The notes beneath the pieces are model-generated. The model was not told where the DNA came from, did no database searches, and saw nothing but the letters and a program-made list of their open reading frames with translations. The translations under genes were made by a program, and so were the position numbers. This document shows, piece after piece, positions 18,341-27,436 of a stretch of DNA of 64,000 bases. The stretch comes from Ruminococcus flavefaciens ND2009 (GTDB taxonomy: Bacteria; Bacillota; Clostridia; Oscillospirales; Ruminococcaceae): contig NZ_KK211346.1 of assembly GCF_000621785.1 (NCBI RefSeq), positions 573,754-637,753 of the forward strand. Direction: 5' to 3'. Position 1 is the stretch's first letter. Each line of letters opens with the position of its first letter.

Positions 18341-18748
18341 TTACTTGATAAACTGCTTAACGCTCTCGGGAAGCTCAGAATCATCAGCAGAAACTGTGAA
18401 TACAACAGTTGCTTCCTCACCTGTAAGCTTGTCGAGCTTCTCAAAGAGAGTGCCAAGTGCATTGTAGTCGCGGCCAACGATCTTGAGGATACCATCAACG
18501 AAAACGTCCTTTATATCGTAGTTGCCAGCCAGCATACCTGCTACAAAGCCGTAGAATGCATCTGCACCTTCGATAGCAAAGCTCTCTGTATCGCACCATC
18601 TTACTCTGAAGCTGATAGAACGTCTGATGTTATCGCCCTTTTCAATGCAAACCAGGTTGCCGTTTGTTGACTTTACAGCATCGTTGATCTGATCGATGAG
18701 TATCTTTGTCTTACCTGTACCTTTTTTACCTGTAATAAGTTTAATCAT
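18341..18748 (-). CDS. small P-loop ATPase-like protein, function unknown
   Basis: 135 residues. The first residues form a Walker A loop (LITGKKGTGKTK, about 4-15), and a hydrophobic stretch ending in Asp (DVFVDGIL, about 82-89) could be Walker B. The rest is a compact alpha/beta domain with no membrane segment. The family is conserved in Clostridia and often misnamed as a twitching-motility protein; there is no evidence for pili here. It follows pgi by 70 bp on the same strand and has the ribosome-binding site AAGGAGTAA. Confidence 0.75.
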   Translation of the reverse strand: MIKLITGKKGTGKTKILIDQINDAVKSTNGNLVCIEKGDNIRRSISFRVRWCDTESFAIEGADAFYGFVAGMLAGNYDIKDVFVDGILKIVGRDYNALGTLFEKLDKLTGEEATVVFTVSADDSELPESVKQFIK

Positions 18749-18818
18749 AATTTACTCCTTCCGTGCCTTTCGGCATTTATGACGTATTATATTTTGTATT
18801 ATGAGCTAAACAGACCGA

Positions 18819-20153
18819 TCAGCCGAGCTTAGCTTCAAGAGCAGCCTTTGCGCCTTCATAACCGGGCTTGCCGAGAAGAGCGAACATATTTGACTTATAG
18901 CTTTCAACACCGGGCTGGTTAAAAGGATTTACTCCAAGAACATATCCTGAGATAGCGCAAGCCTTCTCAAAGAAGTAGATCATATAGCCTACATTCTCCT
19001 CGGTTGTGTCATCAAGCTCAAGGATGATATTGGGAACTCCGCCCTCTGTATGAGCAAGAACTGTACCCTCGAAAGCCTTTCTGTTTACAACAGACATATT
19101 CTGGTTTGTAAGGAAATTAAGGCCGTCAAGGTTCTCAGCATCGGGCTCAAGGAAGAGATCAGTCTTGGGCTTCTTGATGTCAACAACAGTTTCAAAAAGG
19201 ATCCTTGCACCGTCCTGGATATACTGACCCATAGAGTGAAGATCAGTTGAGAAAACAGCTGCTGAGGGGAATATGCCCTTGTTATCCTTACCCTCGCTCT
19301 CGCCGAAGAGCTGCTTGTACCACTCGGACATCATTACGAAGCTGGGATCGTATGAAACCAGCATCTCAACAGACTTACCCTTCCTGTAAAGGATATTTCT
19401 GAGAGCTGCATACTTATAGCAGTCATTGTTATCGAAATCAGCGCAGAAATCAGCCTGTGCCTTAGCAGCACCCTTCATGAGAGCGTCAATGTCACAGCCT
19501 GCAACTGCGATAGGAAGAAGGCCAACAGCTGTAAGAACTGAGAAACGTCCTCCTACATCGTCGGGAATAACGAAGGTCTCATATCCCTCAGCGTCTGAGA
19601 GGTTCTTGAGAGTTCCTCTTGCCTTGTCTGTAGTAGCGAAGATACGGTTCTTAGCCTCTTCCTTACCATATTTATCCTCAACCATCTTCTTGAAGATACG
19701 GAAAGCGAGTGCGGGCTCTGTAGTTGTACCTGACTTAGAGATAACGTTTACAGAGAAGTCCTTGCCGTCACACAGAGCAATGATCTCGTTGAGATAAGCA
19801 GGGTTGATGCTGTTTCCAACATAGTAGATGTCAGGAGTATCCTTCTTCATATTGTTATAAAGAGGAGACTTGAGAAGCTCGATAGCTGCTCTTGCGCCAA
19901 GATAGGAACCGCCGATACCGATAACGATAAGAATATCGGAATTAGCCTTGATCCTCTCGGCAGCAGCCTTGATACGAGCAAATTCTTCCTTATCATATTC
20001 TGTAGGAAGCTCTACCCAGCCTAAAAAGTCATTACCGAGACCTGTCTTGCTGTGAAGGGACTGTGCAGCAGCTTCGACCTGAGCCTTGATGCCAGCCATT
20101 TCGTCAGCATTGACGAAATCCTTCAAGTATTTGGTGTTGAGTTTCAAAGACAT
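18819..20153 (-). CDS. pgi: glucose-6-phosphate isomerase
   Basis: Interconverts glucose 6-phosphate and fructose 6-phosphate. 444 residues, the short Firmicutes form. Conserved stretches are [30 protein letters not shown], and [16 protein letters not shown] with catalytic residues in the expected places. Strong ribosome-binding site GGAGGTAA. The 5' leader contains TGTATGG / CCATACA (20172-20189), which could form a small hairpin close to the ribosome-binding site. Confidence 0.97.
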   Translation of the reverse strand: MSLKLNTKYLKDFVNADEMAGIKAQVEAAAQSLHSKTGLGNDFLGWVELPTEYDKEEFARIKAAAERIKANSDILIVIGIGGSYLGARAAIELLKSPLYNNMKKDTPDIYYVGNSINPAYLNEIIALCDGKDFSVNVISKSGTTTEPALAFRIFKKMVEDKYGKEEAKNRIFATTDKARGTLKNLSDAEGYETFVIPDDVGGRFSVLTAVGLLPIAVAGCDIDALMKGAAKAQADFCADFDNNDCYKYAALRNILYRKGKSVEMLVSYDPSFVMMSEWYKQLFGESEGKDNKGIFPSAAVFSTDLHSMGQYIQDGARILFETVVDIKKPKTDLFLEPDAENLDGLNFLTNQNMSVVNRKAFEGTVLAHTEGGVPNIILELDDTTEENVGYMIYFFEKACAISGYVLGVNPFNQPGVESYKSNMFALLGKPGYEGAKAALEAKLG

Positions 20154-20208
20154 TAAAATTTACCTCCAATATGTATGGAAAGCCATACAAATATAATTTA
20201 CCATCTTT

Positions 20209-20237
20209 ATGATACTATATTTTCGGATTTTTTTCAA
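20209..20237 (-). promoter_or_regulatory. promoter of pgi
   Basis: TTGAAA, 17 bp, TATCAT on the minus strand. Confidence 0.7.
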
Positions 20238-20288
20238 GTCCCTTTACATAACATTTTCAACATTTGTACATTTGTAACTATTTCAACA

Positions 20289-21428
20289 TCATTTTTCTAT
20301 CAGTTTCACCAACAGTTCTCTAAAGACAAAGGTGTAATTCAGTTTCGGTACAGATGATTTTGTTATAATATCAGCCTCAAAAACAAGTTTATCATCATTA
20401 TAAAAAGCCGCAGTCCCTATCGGCTGTCCCGCACTCACAGGAGCAGTAAGATATTCGGGGATAACCACCTTTGTCCTCAGCTCCGAAGCTCTCATGGGAA
20501 CTACTGCTCTCCCCTGTCTTTCAATACCGATCTCAACCGCGGAAACAGTACCGCCGCGAACAAGAACAGGTCTTATCATCTCATCAGGGAACATGGTATC
20601 CGTAACACGATAGTTATTAAAACCTTTTTTAATAAGCTTTTTCGCGCTTACAAAAATACTATCCGCCTCTTCACTTCCGAGAATGACCGCAATGAAAGAA
20701 GTTCCGTCATCACTGAGCCCTGCCTCAGCAATACAATATCCCGAATCATCAGAATGGCATGCTTTAAATCCTGCGTGAGCACCGTAAGTTCGTGTCAGTG
20801 TATTTTCGCTCACAAGCTCCACCTGTCCGTTTCTTACAAAATCCCGCCATATCTTGAAATAATGCTGAAGAAAATCATGCCGGAGCAGCTCTGAACATAT
20901 CACTGCAACATCGTGCGCAGTAGAAAAAGAAGCCTCACCGCTGTACCCGTAAGGACTTTCAAAAACAGTATTTCTGAGTCCGAGATCAAAGGCACGGGCA
21001 TTCATATCCATCACAAACCGTTCAACGCTTCCCGCAGATCGTTCTGCGAGAACAGTAAGTGCATCATTGGCGTTACCGATAATCACACTTTTCAGAAGCT
21101 CATCAACAGAAAGCGTATCTCCGCTTTCAAGCCATATCACAGAGCCTTTTGTATTTGTTACACTGTCAGAAGCGGTAAGAACATCATTTAAAGTATATTC
21201 ACCCGAATCAATATCATCTGCGATAAGCAGCACGCTCATAAGTTTGCTGAGATAGCCGATATTATGTCTTGTATCAGCGTTTGCATCTTCGATGACCACG
21301 CCGGTATCAGCTTCGATCAGAATATACGAATCAGCCTTTACTTCTTCCCTTAAATCAGCTGCTATAAGCAGAAAAGCTGCCAGAAACACAGCAGTAATAA
21401 CAACGACCATTCTGAAATAATTCCGCAT
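20289..21428 (-). CDS. DacF/PBP5-like protein with degenerate active site
   Basis: 379 residues with the fold and order of a D-Ala-D-Ala carboxypeptidase: an N-terminal membrane anchor (about 7-24), the penicillin-binding domain, then the C-terminal beta-rich PBP5_C-like part (about 280-379). The three catalytic motifs are all altered. SxxK reads YLSK (residues 59-62, nucleophile Ser replaced by Tyr), SxN reads NAN (119-121), and KTG reads KAC (222-224). Acylation by penicillin or substrate is therefore not expected. The gene is intact, with ribosome-binding site GAGGTGA, so it appears maintained. A role in binding peptidoglycan or scaffolding is inference. Same strand as two further carboxypeptidase-like genes. 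Confidence 0.85.
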   Translation of the reverse strand: MRNYFRMVVVITAVFLAAFLLIAADLREEVKADSYILIEADTGVVIEDANADTRHNIGYLSKLMSVLLIADDIDSGEYTLNDVLTASDSVTNTKGSVIWLESGDTLSVDELLKSVIIGNANDALTVLAERSAGSVERFVMDMNARAFDLGLRNTVFESPYGYSGEASFSTAHDVAVICSELLRHDFLQHYFKIWRDFVRNGQVELVSENTLTRTYGAHAGFKACHSDDSGYCIAEAGLSDDGTSFIAVILGSEEADSIFVSAKKLIKKGFNNYRVTDTMFPDEMIRPVLVRGGTVSAVEIGIERQGRAVVPMRASELRTKVVIPEYLTAPVSAGQPIGTAAFYNDDKLVFEADIITKSSVPKLNYTFVFRELLVKLIEK

Positions 21429-21502
21429 AAGATCACCTCAGAATATCATATGCTCCAATACCGCCTAAAATGAAAAGGAGCAGCCGAAGCTGCTCCCACT
21501 CA

Positions 21503-22474
21503 TCAAACCTTATGTGCGGTTATTATGAATGTTTCTCTGTTATCACCTGAAAGCTCGTAATTTCCGGAAATCGGAACTCTTGTTGTAAGCTTGTCCTCTT
21601 CTCCGGTCACAGAATAGATCTGATAGGACTCACCATTGAACGAGAAGGTATAGGGTTCCTCAAAGGTATACTGCTCAAGAAAATCAACGTACTCCTCAAG
21701 GCACATCTTCTTCTGAGTGCTGATAGCTGCGTGTATCTCGCCAACATATCTGAGATGCCAGGGGCAGTACTCTGATCCTGTCTTTTCCTTCTTGCCCTCC
21801 GGGTATCTGACTATAAAGCCGTATTTCCAGCAATTCTCACCTACCCAGCCTTCTGTATCATATCCGTCATAAGAAATAACAGAGCCATAAGCGTTAAGCG
21901 CAAGATCAACGCAGTAGCCTGCCTTGGACTCAGCAAAAGACTGCGGGCAGTAAGAACTCTCGCCCGTATATGTATCAGTTGTGCCGTAAACGATAAAGTC
22001 AGCAAGACCTGTTTCGTTTGCATAGTCTTCCATCATACGATTAAGAGCCTCGGCAGCGTCCTTATTCAGCTCCACCTCTTCATCAACAAGGCTGTAGAAT
22101 TCATTCTTTTCCTCAGCAAGATCTACCATAACGCCCTGATGACCCGCTTTAGCAGGAGACTTATCATTAAAAAGGGAAAGGATACCGTCAGAAACATCCT
22201 TCTTGAAAAGCTCACACTCGGAATATCCGAGATACTTTACACCTTCAAAAGCAGTTGTAGCCTGATCGGTAGTGTTATAACTAAGACTGTTTCCTGTAGA
22301 AGCCTCAGTCTGTGTTTCAGCGTTGCGGAATTCTCCGTTTATAGTAAGATTATAAGGTTGCTGCGAGGCAAGTGCTCTCCTGAGAGAATCAGCACTGAAA
22401 AGAGTAGCGACAATTATACCCATAGCAACAAAAACACGGCTCATTCTGAGCTTGTTTTTCTTTGTCTCTTTCAT
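21503..22474 (-). CDS. VanY-like (M15B) membrane-anchored protein with altered zinc site
   Basis: 323 residues: a cytoplasmic basic start, one membrane segment or uncleaved signal (about 12-30), a Thr/Ser/Gln-rich spacer, then a VanY-like domain from about residue 130. The family signature around WKYGFIVRYP and CPWHLRYVG is clear. In the first zinc motif SxHxxGxAxD, the His position is Ser183 (ESKAGYCVD) while Asp190 is kept. In the last motif (E-P-W-H in VanY), the catalytic Glu is Cys237 and His240 is kept. Normal dipeptidase or carboxypeptidase activity is therefore unlikely. The gene lies 75 bp after one DacF-like gene's upstream edge and 46 bp from another, all on the minus strand. Ribosome-binding site GGAGGATA. 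Confidence 0.8.
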   Translation of the reverse strand: MKETKKNKLRMSRVFVAMGIIVATLFSADSLRRALASQQPYNLTINGEFRNAETQTEASTGNSLSYNTTDQATTAFEGVKYLGYSECELFKKDVSDGILSLFNDKSPAKAGHQGVMVDLAEEKNEFYSLVDEEVELNKDAAEALNRMMEDYANETGLADFIVYGTTDTYTGESSYCPQSFAESKAGYCVDLALNAYGSVISYDGYDTEGWVGENCWKYGFIVRYPEGKKEKTGSEYCPWHLRYVGEIHAAISTQKKMCLEEYVDFLEQYTFEEPYTFSFNGESYQIYSVTGEEDKLTTRVPISGNYELSGDNRETFIITAHKV

Positions 22475-22520
22475 TATACATATCCTCCGATATTTGTTCT
22501 ACATTCTAATATATATCTTT

Positions 22521-23603
22521 TTATTTCTTTCTTTCATCAGGCGGCACATAAGCTTCTCCGCCTGCGCAGTATTCACTGTACGCACTCAGCGTATTATATA
22601 CATTGTTCCAATTTGTAGTTCCGCCGCACAGCACAAGTATGTATGTTTTACCGTTCACGTCGGCGAACGTAGCTATGCAGTTCCCGGATTCATCTGTAAA
22701 TCCTGTTTTCCCGCCAAGAACTTTAACTCCCGGCATTTCATCACCGTACATTCTGCTGAAAAGCGTACTGCTGAACTCAAGCCCCTCCGGATTCTGTTCC
22801 GTAGGAGGCACCTTGTAGTCAACCGCTGAAAGTATCTCACGGCAGGTATCATTCTGCACCGCATATTCCAGCAAAACAGCAATATCTTCCGCTGTACTGT
22901 AATTATTTTTATCGTGAAGTCCTACAACATTCGTGAAATGGGTATGTTTCAATCCGATCTCATCACATTTCTCGTTCATAAGCTTCACGAAAGCTTCCTC
23001 TGAGCCTGCAACATACTCGGCAACTGCAAGTGACGCATCTGCGCCTGAACATAATATCATACCATAGAGCACATCTCGCAGAGTCGGTGTTTCATCAGGC
23101 TCAAAGCCCGCCCTGGAGGCGTCCAGAGCTATATATGGAGCTACCATTTCATACGTTATCGGAACGGTAGCAGAAAGGTCATCTATATTTTCAACTGCGA
23201 CAACAAGCGTCATAATCTTAGTAAGTGATGCGGGATACAACTGTACGTGTTCATCCCTGTAAGCTACGACCTCGTTATCGTCTACATTTATCAGAATTGC
23301 ATTTTTAGCGTCATATTCCTTTTTGAATTTCTGAGACTTGTCCGTCTTTTCAGGAAATACAACAAAAGGCACTGCCGCTTCCTCTGATCGTTCTGTAGTG
23401 TATTCGGCAGATGCAGGCACTTTGCCTGTAGTGACCTTCACAGCTTCATCTGAAATAAGGTCTGCAACAGATACTGTACGCCTGCTGCGCCTGTTCAGAT
23501 ACCTCGCCGTAAAAGCGCCGATAAATATAAGAACTAAAAGGAAAACCGCTGTGCCTGCCTTAAACAAGTTAGCATTGCGCTTTTGTTTCCTTCTTTTGTT
23601 CAT
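22521..23603 (-). CDS. D-alanyl-D-alanine carboxypeptidase (DacF-like)
   Basis: 360 residues: basic cytoplasmic start, a membrane anchor (about 16-35), a linker, and a penicillin-binding domain. SxxK is intact (SLTK, 126-129), and KTG is intact in GGKTGFTDESG (299-301). The middle motif reads SGA (186-188) instead of SxN. No PBP5_C extension: the protein ends soon after the catalytic domain. It probably trims the terminal D-Ala from stem peptides, and is the only one of the three DacF-like proteins here with its nucleophile. Start moved four codons downstream, to the Met behind GAGGTG. Confidence 0.85.
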   Translation of the reverse strand: MNKRRKQKRNANLFKAGTAVFLLVLIFIGAFTARYLNRRSRRTVSVADLISDEAVKVTTGKVPASAEYTTERSEEAAVPFVVFPEKTDKSQKFKKEYDAKNAILINVDDNEVVAYRDEHVQLYPASLTKIMTLVVAVENIDDLSATVPITYEMVAPYIALDASRAGFEPDETPTLRDVLYGMILCSGADASLAVAEYVAGSEEAFVKLMNEKCDEIGLKHTHFTNVVGLHDKNNYSTAEDIAVLLEYAVQNDTCREILSAVDYKVPPTEQNPEGLEFSSTLFSRMYGDEMPGVKVLGGKTGFTDESGNCIATFADVNGKTYILVLCGGTTNWNNVYNTLSAYSEYCAGGEAYVPPDERKK

Positions 23604-23762
23604 TCTACACCTCAAAATTTTATATCTCTGTATATTTTATTATAATACAAAATCCGTTTATTGTCAACAAAATTTGCAAACTCAGATTATTTCTACGATT
23701 TGCACAAAGTACGTACATCATCTTATTGCAATTTAGCAAATCACAGTGTTGAATAGCTGTTG

Positions 23763-23793
23763 AAAAGCTCCCATGAAGTTCACGGGAGCTTTT
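23763..23793 (-). terminator. terminator after addA
   Basis: AAAAGCTCCC / GGGAGCTTTT inverted repeat just past the addA stop codon. Confidence 0.75.
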
Positions 23794-23796
23794 GGC

Positions 23797-26700
23797 TTAA
23801 ATATCGACAGCAATATGATCCTGCTTTTCAAATGAATACAGATACGCTTCTTTTACCTTTTTCTTTGTAGTCAGCTCAATTGCCGCTTTATACAGTCTGA
23901 GCTGCATGGAATAGCGCTCCTTGAGCTTTTCGAGAGATACTCCCCTGTCTGATTTGTAATCCACGATAACTATACCGTCTTCCTCTTCAAACATAAGGTC
24001 TATTATTCCCTTTATCATTCCGTCAGACTTCTTCAGTTTTTCCAGTGCATCATTTTCTATATCCAGTTCCGAAACCGCGACCATGAATTTCTTCTCGCGT
24101 ACATAGGATAACGCAGCACAGATCCTCCTGTATAATCCGCTTTCAAAAAACGCACGTGCATTGGCACGATCAATTGAATCTGCCTCGGACCGGCTTATAT
24201 AGCCCTTACTCACTACATTTTCTATTTCCTCAGATATATTTTTTATAGCACTCTCAAAATCACAGTACTGGAAGAAGGTATGTATAGCCGTACCGCGTTC
24301 CGCTCCCGTAAGTTTTGAGCCTTCACGGCGGAACCTTGGACGTTTAAGCTTCAGATCAAAGGGCTCATCACCGTCCTTTAGTTTCTTTGTTATCTGCGTA
24401 ACGCTGAGCTTGGCAGGAGTTTCTGAAAGGGTCCGGTCATAATAAAAGCCGATTATCTCCTTCATCTCGCCCATAAGCTTTTCATCGGGAACAGCTTCTT
24501 CTGTTTTCTCCTCCTGCTCCGCTTCAGGTATACTCACTTCTCCTGCGAAGTCATATTCAAACAGCGTTTCTGAATCCTTTTTTGCATACGGAAGCATCAT
24601 TTCTTTTTCCATACCCAGTTCTTCTGCTATATTCTCAAAACAGGGAGTACGCATAATGCTGAGCCACAGCCAGTCAGAAAAGCTTTTTGCCTCGCCGACC
24701 GCTTCGGCAATATCTCCGTTCTGGAGTATAACACTGTCCATCAGGCCTGCCGCTCTTTTCAGGGCTTTTTCTCCGCTTTTCAGATTAATAAAAAGCTTCT
24801 GCTGAGCTCTTGTAAGACCGACATAGAGAAGTCGCATCTCCTCACTTCTGGTATCTCGCTCCTCCTCTGAAGTAAGCATTACCTGCTGAAAGGTCTTATA
24901 CTTTCTCAGCAGTGACGGGTCATAGAGCATATATCCGATCCTGCCGTCAGGACTGCACATGACAGGCTTTGAATCGAATTTGAACTTAACCGACGTTTCT
25001 GCTATGAATACAAACGGAAACTCAAGTCCCTTTGAGCGGTGCAGCGTCATTACAGATACATATTCACCGGCTGATGCCGATACCTTGCCCTGTGCATAAT
25101 CGCCATTTTCCATAACTCTGTCAAGATGTCTAAGAAATCCGTTCAGACCTCCTGAACCATCAAAGGCAGCCGTGCTCTCATAATTCTGAGCATACTGTAT
25201 CAGAGCGCGAAGATTCGCGCGCTTTTTTTCGCCGTCATTATATAGCTGCATAACTGAGATAAAGTCGGTGGTATCATATATCTCTCCGATAAGTTCACCT
25301 ATTGTCATGGTAACGGAATCAAGTCTGAAGCTGTCAAGTGACTCAAGAAAATCCGCACATCTCTCCCTGAGGAACATATCGTCACATTCGGCATATTCTC
25401 CGTCCGCTATGCCTCTTATTATAGGAAACAGAGCTTTTTTCCTGTCATATGACTTTATTATTGCTATATCCGAAACCGAAAACATATACATCGGAGATGT
25501 CATAACAGCCGCCATAGGTATATCCTGGAGAGGATTGCTTATTATCCTCAGCAGATCCGTCAATACTGCTATTTCTCTTGATCTGAGGTATCCTGATTCC
25601 TCGCTTCCCTTTGCAGGAACTCCGATCCTGTTGAGCTCGTCGGCATACATATTGATATGCACATTGTTTCTGACAAGTATACAGAAATCCGAAGGCTTGC
25701 AGGCTCTTTCCCTGCCGTCCTTATCTGTGACCAATTCTCCGCTGCGAAGCATTTCGGCGATTTTGGAAGCAGTATGGACAGCTTCACGGTTTATTTTCTC
25801 TGTCTGCTCCTCTTCTTCAACAGGATCATCATTTATAAATGTTATACAGGTCTTCCTGCTTTCAGCTGAACTGTCAGTATACTGAGCAGCACCGAAATAC
25901 AGCAGTTCATCTTCGGTATAGTTTATATCTCCGCATTTTTCACTCATGATCTGCGAAAAAACAAAGTTCACAAAATCTATGACCTGAGGTGAGCTTCGGA
26001 AGTTCTTATTCAGCACAATTGCCTGATTTTTAGAACTGTTTTTCTCGGAATACGGCTCGGACACCCTGAGCGTATTGATGAAATTCCGCGGATTGGCAAG
26101 TCGGAAGCGATAGATAGACTGCTTCACATCACCTACAAGGAAAACATTATCGCCGTAAAGCGGCTCTCCCGCTTCGTCATGTCTGTAATTCCTGGATATA
26201 AGCTTGAAGATAAGATCCTGCTTGTTATTCGAGTCCTGATACTCGTCTATCATTATTATATCGTAGTAGTCCGCAATCCTCAAAGCGGTCTCAGACTGAA
26301 TTATCATTCCATTCTCATCTTCCGCTGCAAGTATATCAAGAGCAAGTCTTTCGCCATCATCAAAACTGAGTGCATTTTTCTCGCATTTCTTCTCCCAGAC
26401 GATCTCCTCGTACTTCTTCAGCATTTCCGCAAGGACCTTCGTGACCTCTCCGCATTCGACATAATCGCTCTGAACAGAGATCATACTGTTCACTACTTTT
26501 GCCGCTGTGTTTTTTACTGTCTCGCGCTTTTTCTTGAATATATCTCTCAGAGCCTTATCATGAGGAGTTTTTCCAACGCGCACAAGGACAGAAAAATCAA
26601 GAGCCTTTGCAGCTTCCTCATCTGTGGGAAAGCGGTTCGCTCTGAAAATTTCCGCAAGTGCACATATCCTGTCATAGTCTTCCTCAGCCTGAACATAGGA

Positions 26701-27435
26701 CTTCTCCGCAGCAGCTGCTGACATATCGGGAAATATCCTCTTTATCATACCGATGTTATCATCAGCCGCTCTGACTGCTTTGTCAAGCTCAGCCATAACC
26801 GACTTAAAAAGGCTTTTGCTGTATTCAGACTCGCTGAATTCAGGCTGATACATAGCTACTGCGGTATCAAGCCATTTATCCCTCATTGCGACCGAGGAAA
26901 GGAAGCTGTCTGCTCGGCTGAGGACCTCCACAAGGCTTTTCTCGTCCTTGATACAGAAACGGTCGTACATAAACGAGATCTTTTCATACTCGTTTTCGCA
27001 GTAATAGTTTATGAGATCATCCATGGCACGGGCTCTCAGCACCTTATTATCAGTATCATCCAGAACACTGAACCCTGAGGTTATACCGTTTTCGCCGATA
27101 TTATCCCTGATAAGGTCAAAACAGAAGGAGTTTATGGTGGATATTCTTGCGCTCTGAAGCAGTATCTGCTGCTTCAGAAGATGTCTGTTATCGGGAGAAT
27201 CATTTATCATAGCTCTGAGCTTGCTGTCAAGGCGCTTTTTCAGCTCGGCAGCAGCATCATTGGTAAAAGTAACAACTACCATTCTGTCCGCGCGGACGCC
27301 AGAATCCTTATCCGCAAGCAGCTGCACAAGACGCTCGGTAAGGACAGCTGTTTTTCCGCTGCCCGCTGCAGCTGACACTATAAGGGACGTATCACGCGCA
27401 TCTATAGCTTTCTGCTGTTGTTCTGTCCAGCCCAT
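23797..27435 (-). CDS. addA: AddAB helicase-nuclease subunit A
   Basis: UvrD-type 3'-5' helicase with a RecB-type nuclease; processes double-strand breaks for RecA. 1212 residues. N-terminal Walker A SAAAGSGKTAVL, helicase motif IDEYQDSN (Walker B), motif III-like LVGDVKQSIYRFR, RNFRSS, and a C-terminal nuclease motif VIVDYKSD (about residue 1150). The start at MGWTEQQQ is set by GGAGGAG, which itself encodes the last glutamates of AddB; the addB stop and addA start are 1 bp apart, so translation is coupled. Confidence 0.96.
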   Translation of the reverse strand: MGWTEQQQKAIDARDTSLIVSAAAGSGKTAVLTERLVQLLADKDSGVRADRMVVVTFTNDAAAELKKRLDSKLRAMINDSPDNRHLLKQQILLQSARISTINSFCFDLIRDNIGENGITSGFSVLDDTDNKVLRARAMDDLINYYCENEYEKISFMYDRFCIKDEKSLVEVLSRADSFLSSVAMRDKWLDTAVAMYQPEFSESEYSKSLFKSVMAELDKAVRAADDNIGMIKRIFPDMSAAAAEKSYVQAEEDYDRICALAEIFRANRFPTDEEAAKALDFSVLVRVGKTPHDKALRDIFKKKRETVKNTAAKVVNSMISVQSDYVECGEVTKVLAEMLKKYEEIVWEKKCEKNALSFDDGERLALDILAAEDENGMIIQSETALRIADYYDIIMIDEYQDSNNKQDLIFKLISRNYRHDEAGEPLYGDNVFLVGDVKQSIYRFRLANPRNFINTLRVSEPYSEKNSSKNQAIVLNKNFRSSPQVIDFVNFVFSQIMSEKCGDINYTEDELLYFGAAQYTDSSAESRKTCITFINDDPVEEEEQTEKINREAVHTASKIAEMLRSGELVTDKDGRERACKPSDFCILVRNNVHINMYADELNRIGVPAKGSEESGYLRSREIAVLTDLLRIISNPLQDIPMAAVMTSPMYMFSVSDIAIIKSYDRKKALFPIIRGIADGEYAECDDMFLRERCADFLESLDSFRLDSVTMTIGELIGEIYDTTDFISVMQLYNDGEKKRANLRALIQYAQNYESTAAFDGSGGLNGFLRHLDRVMENGDYAQGKVSASAGEYVSVMTLHRSKGLEFPFVFIAETSVKFKFDSKPVMCSPDGRIGYMLYDPSLLRKYKTFQQVMLTSEEERDTRSEEMRLLYVGLTRAQQKLFINLKSGEKALKRAAGLMDSVILQNGDIAEAVGEAKSFSDWLWLSIMRTPCFENIAEELGMEKEMMLPYAKKDSETLFEYDFAGEVSIPEAEQEEKTEEAVPDEKLMGEMKEIIGFYYDRTLSETPAKLSVTQITKKLKDGDEPFDLKLKRPRFRREGSKLTGAERGTAIHTFFQYCDFESAIKNISEEIENVVSKGYISRSEADSIDRANARAFFESGLYRRICAALSYVREKKFMVAVSELDIENDALEKLKKSDGMIKGIIDLMFEEEDGIVIVDYKSDRGVSLEKLKERYSMQLRLYKAAIELTTKKKVKEAYLYSFEKQDHIAVDI

Positions 27436-27436
27436 A

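Noticed and set aside
22521..23603. Calling this third DacF-like protein inactive because SxN reads SGA
   Set aside because: SxxK and KTG are intact, and variation in the middle motif alone is not enough to say that activity is lost.
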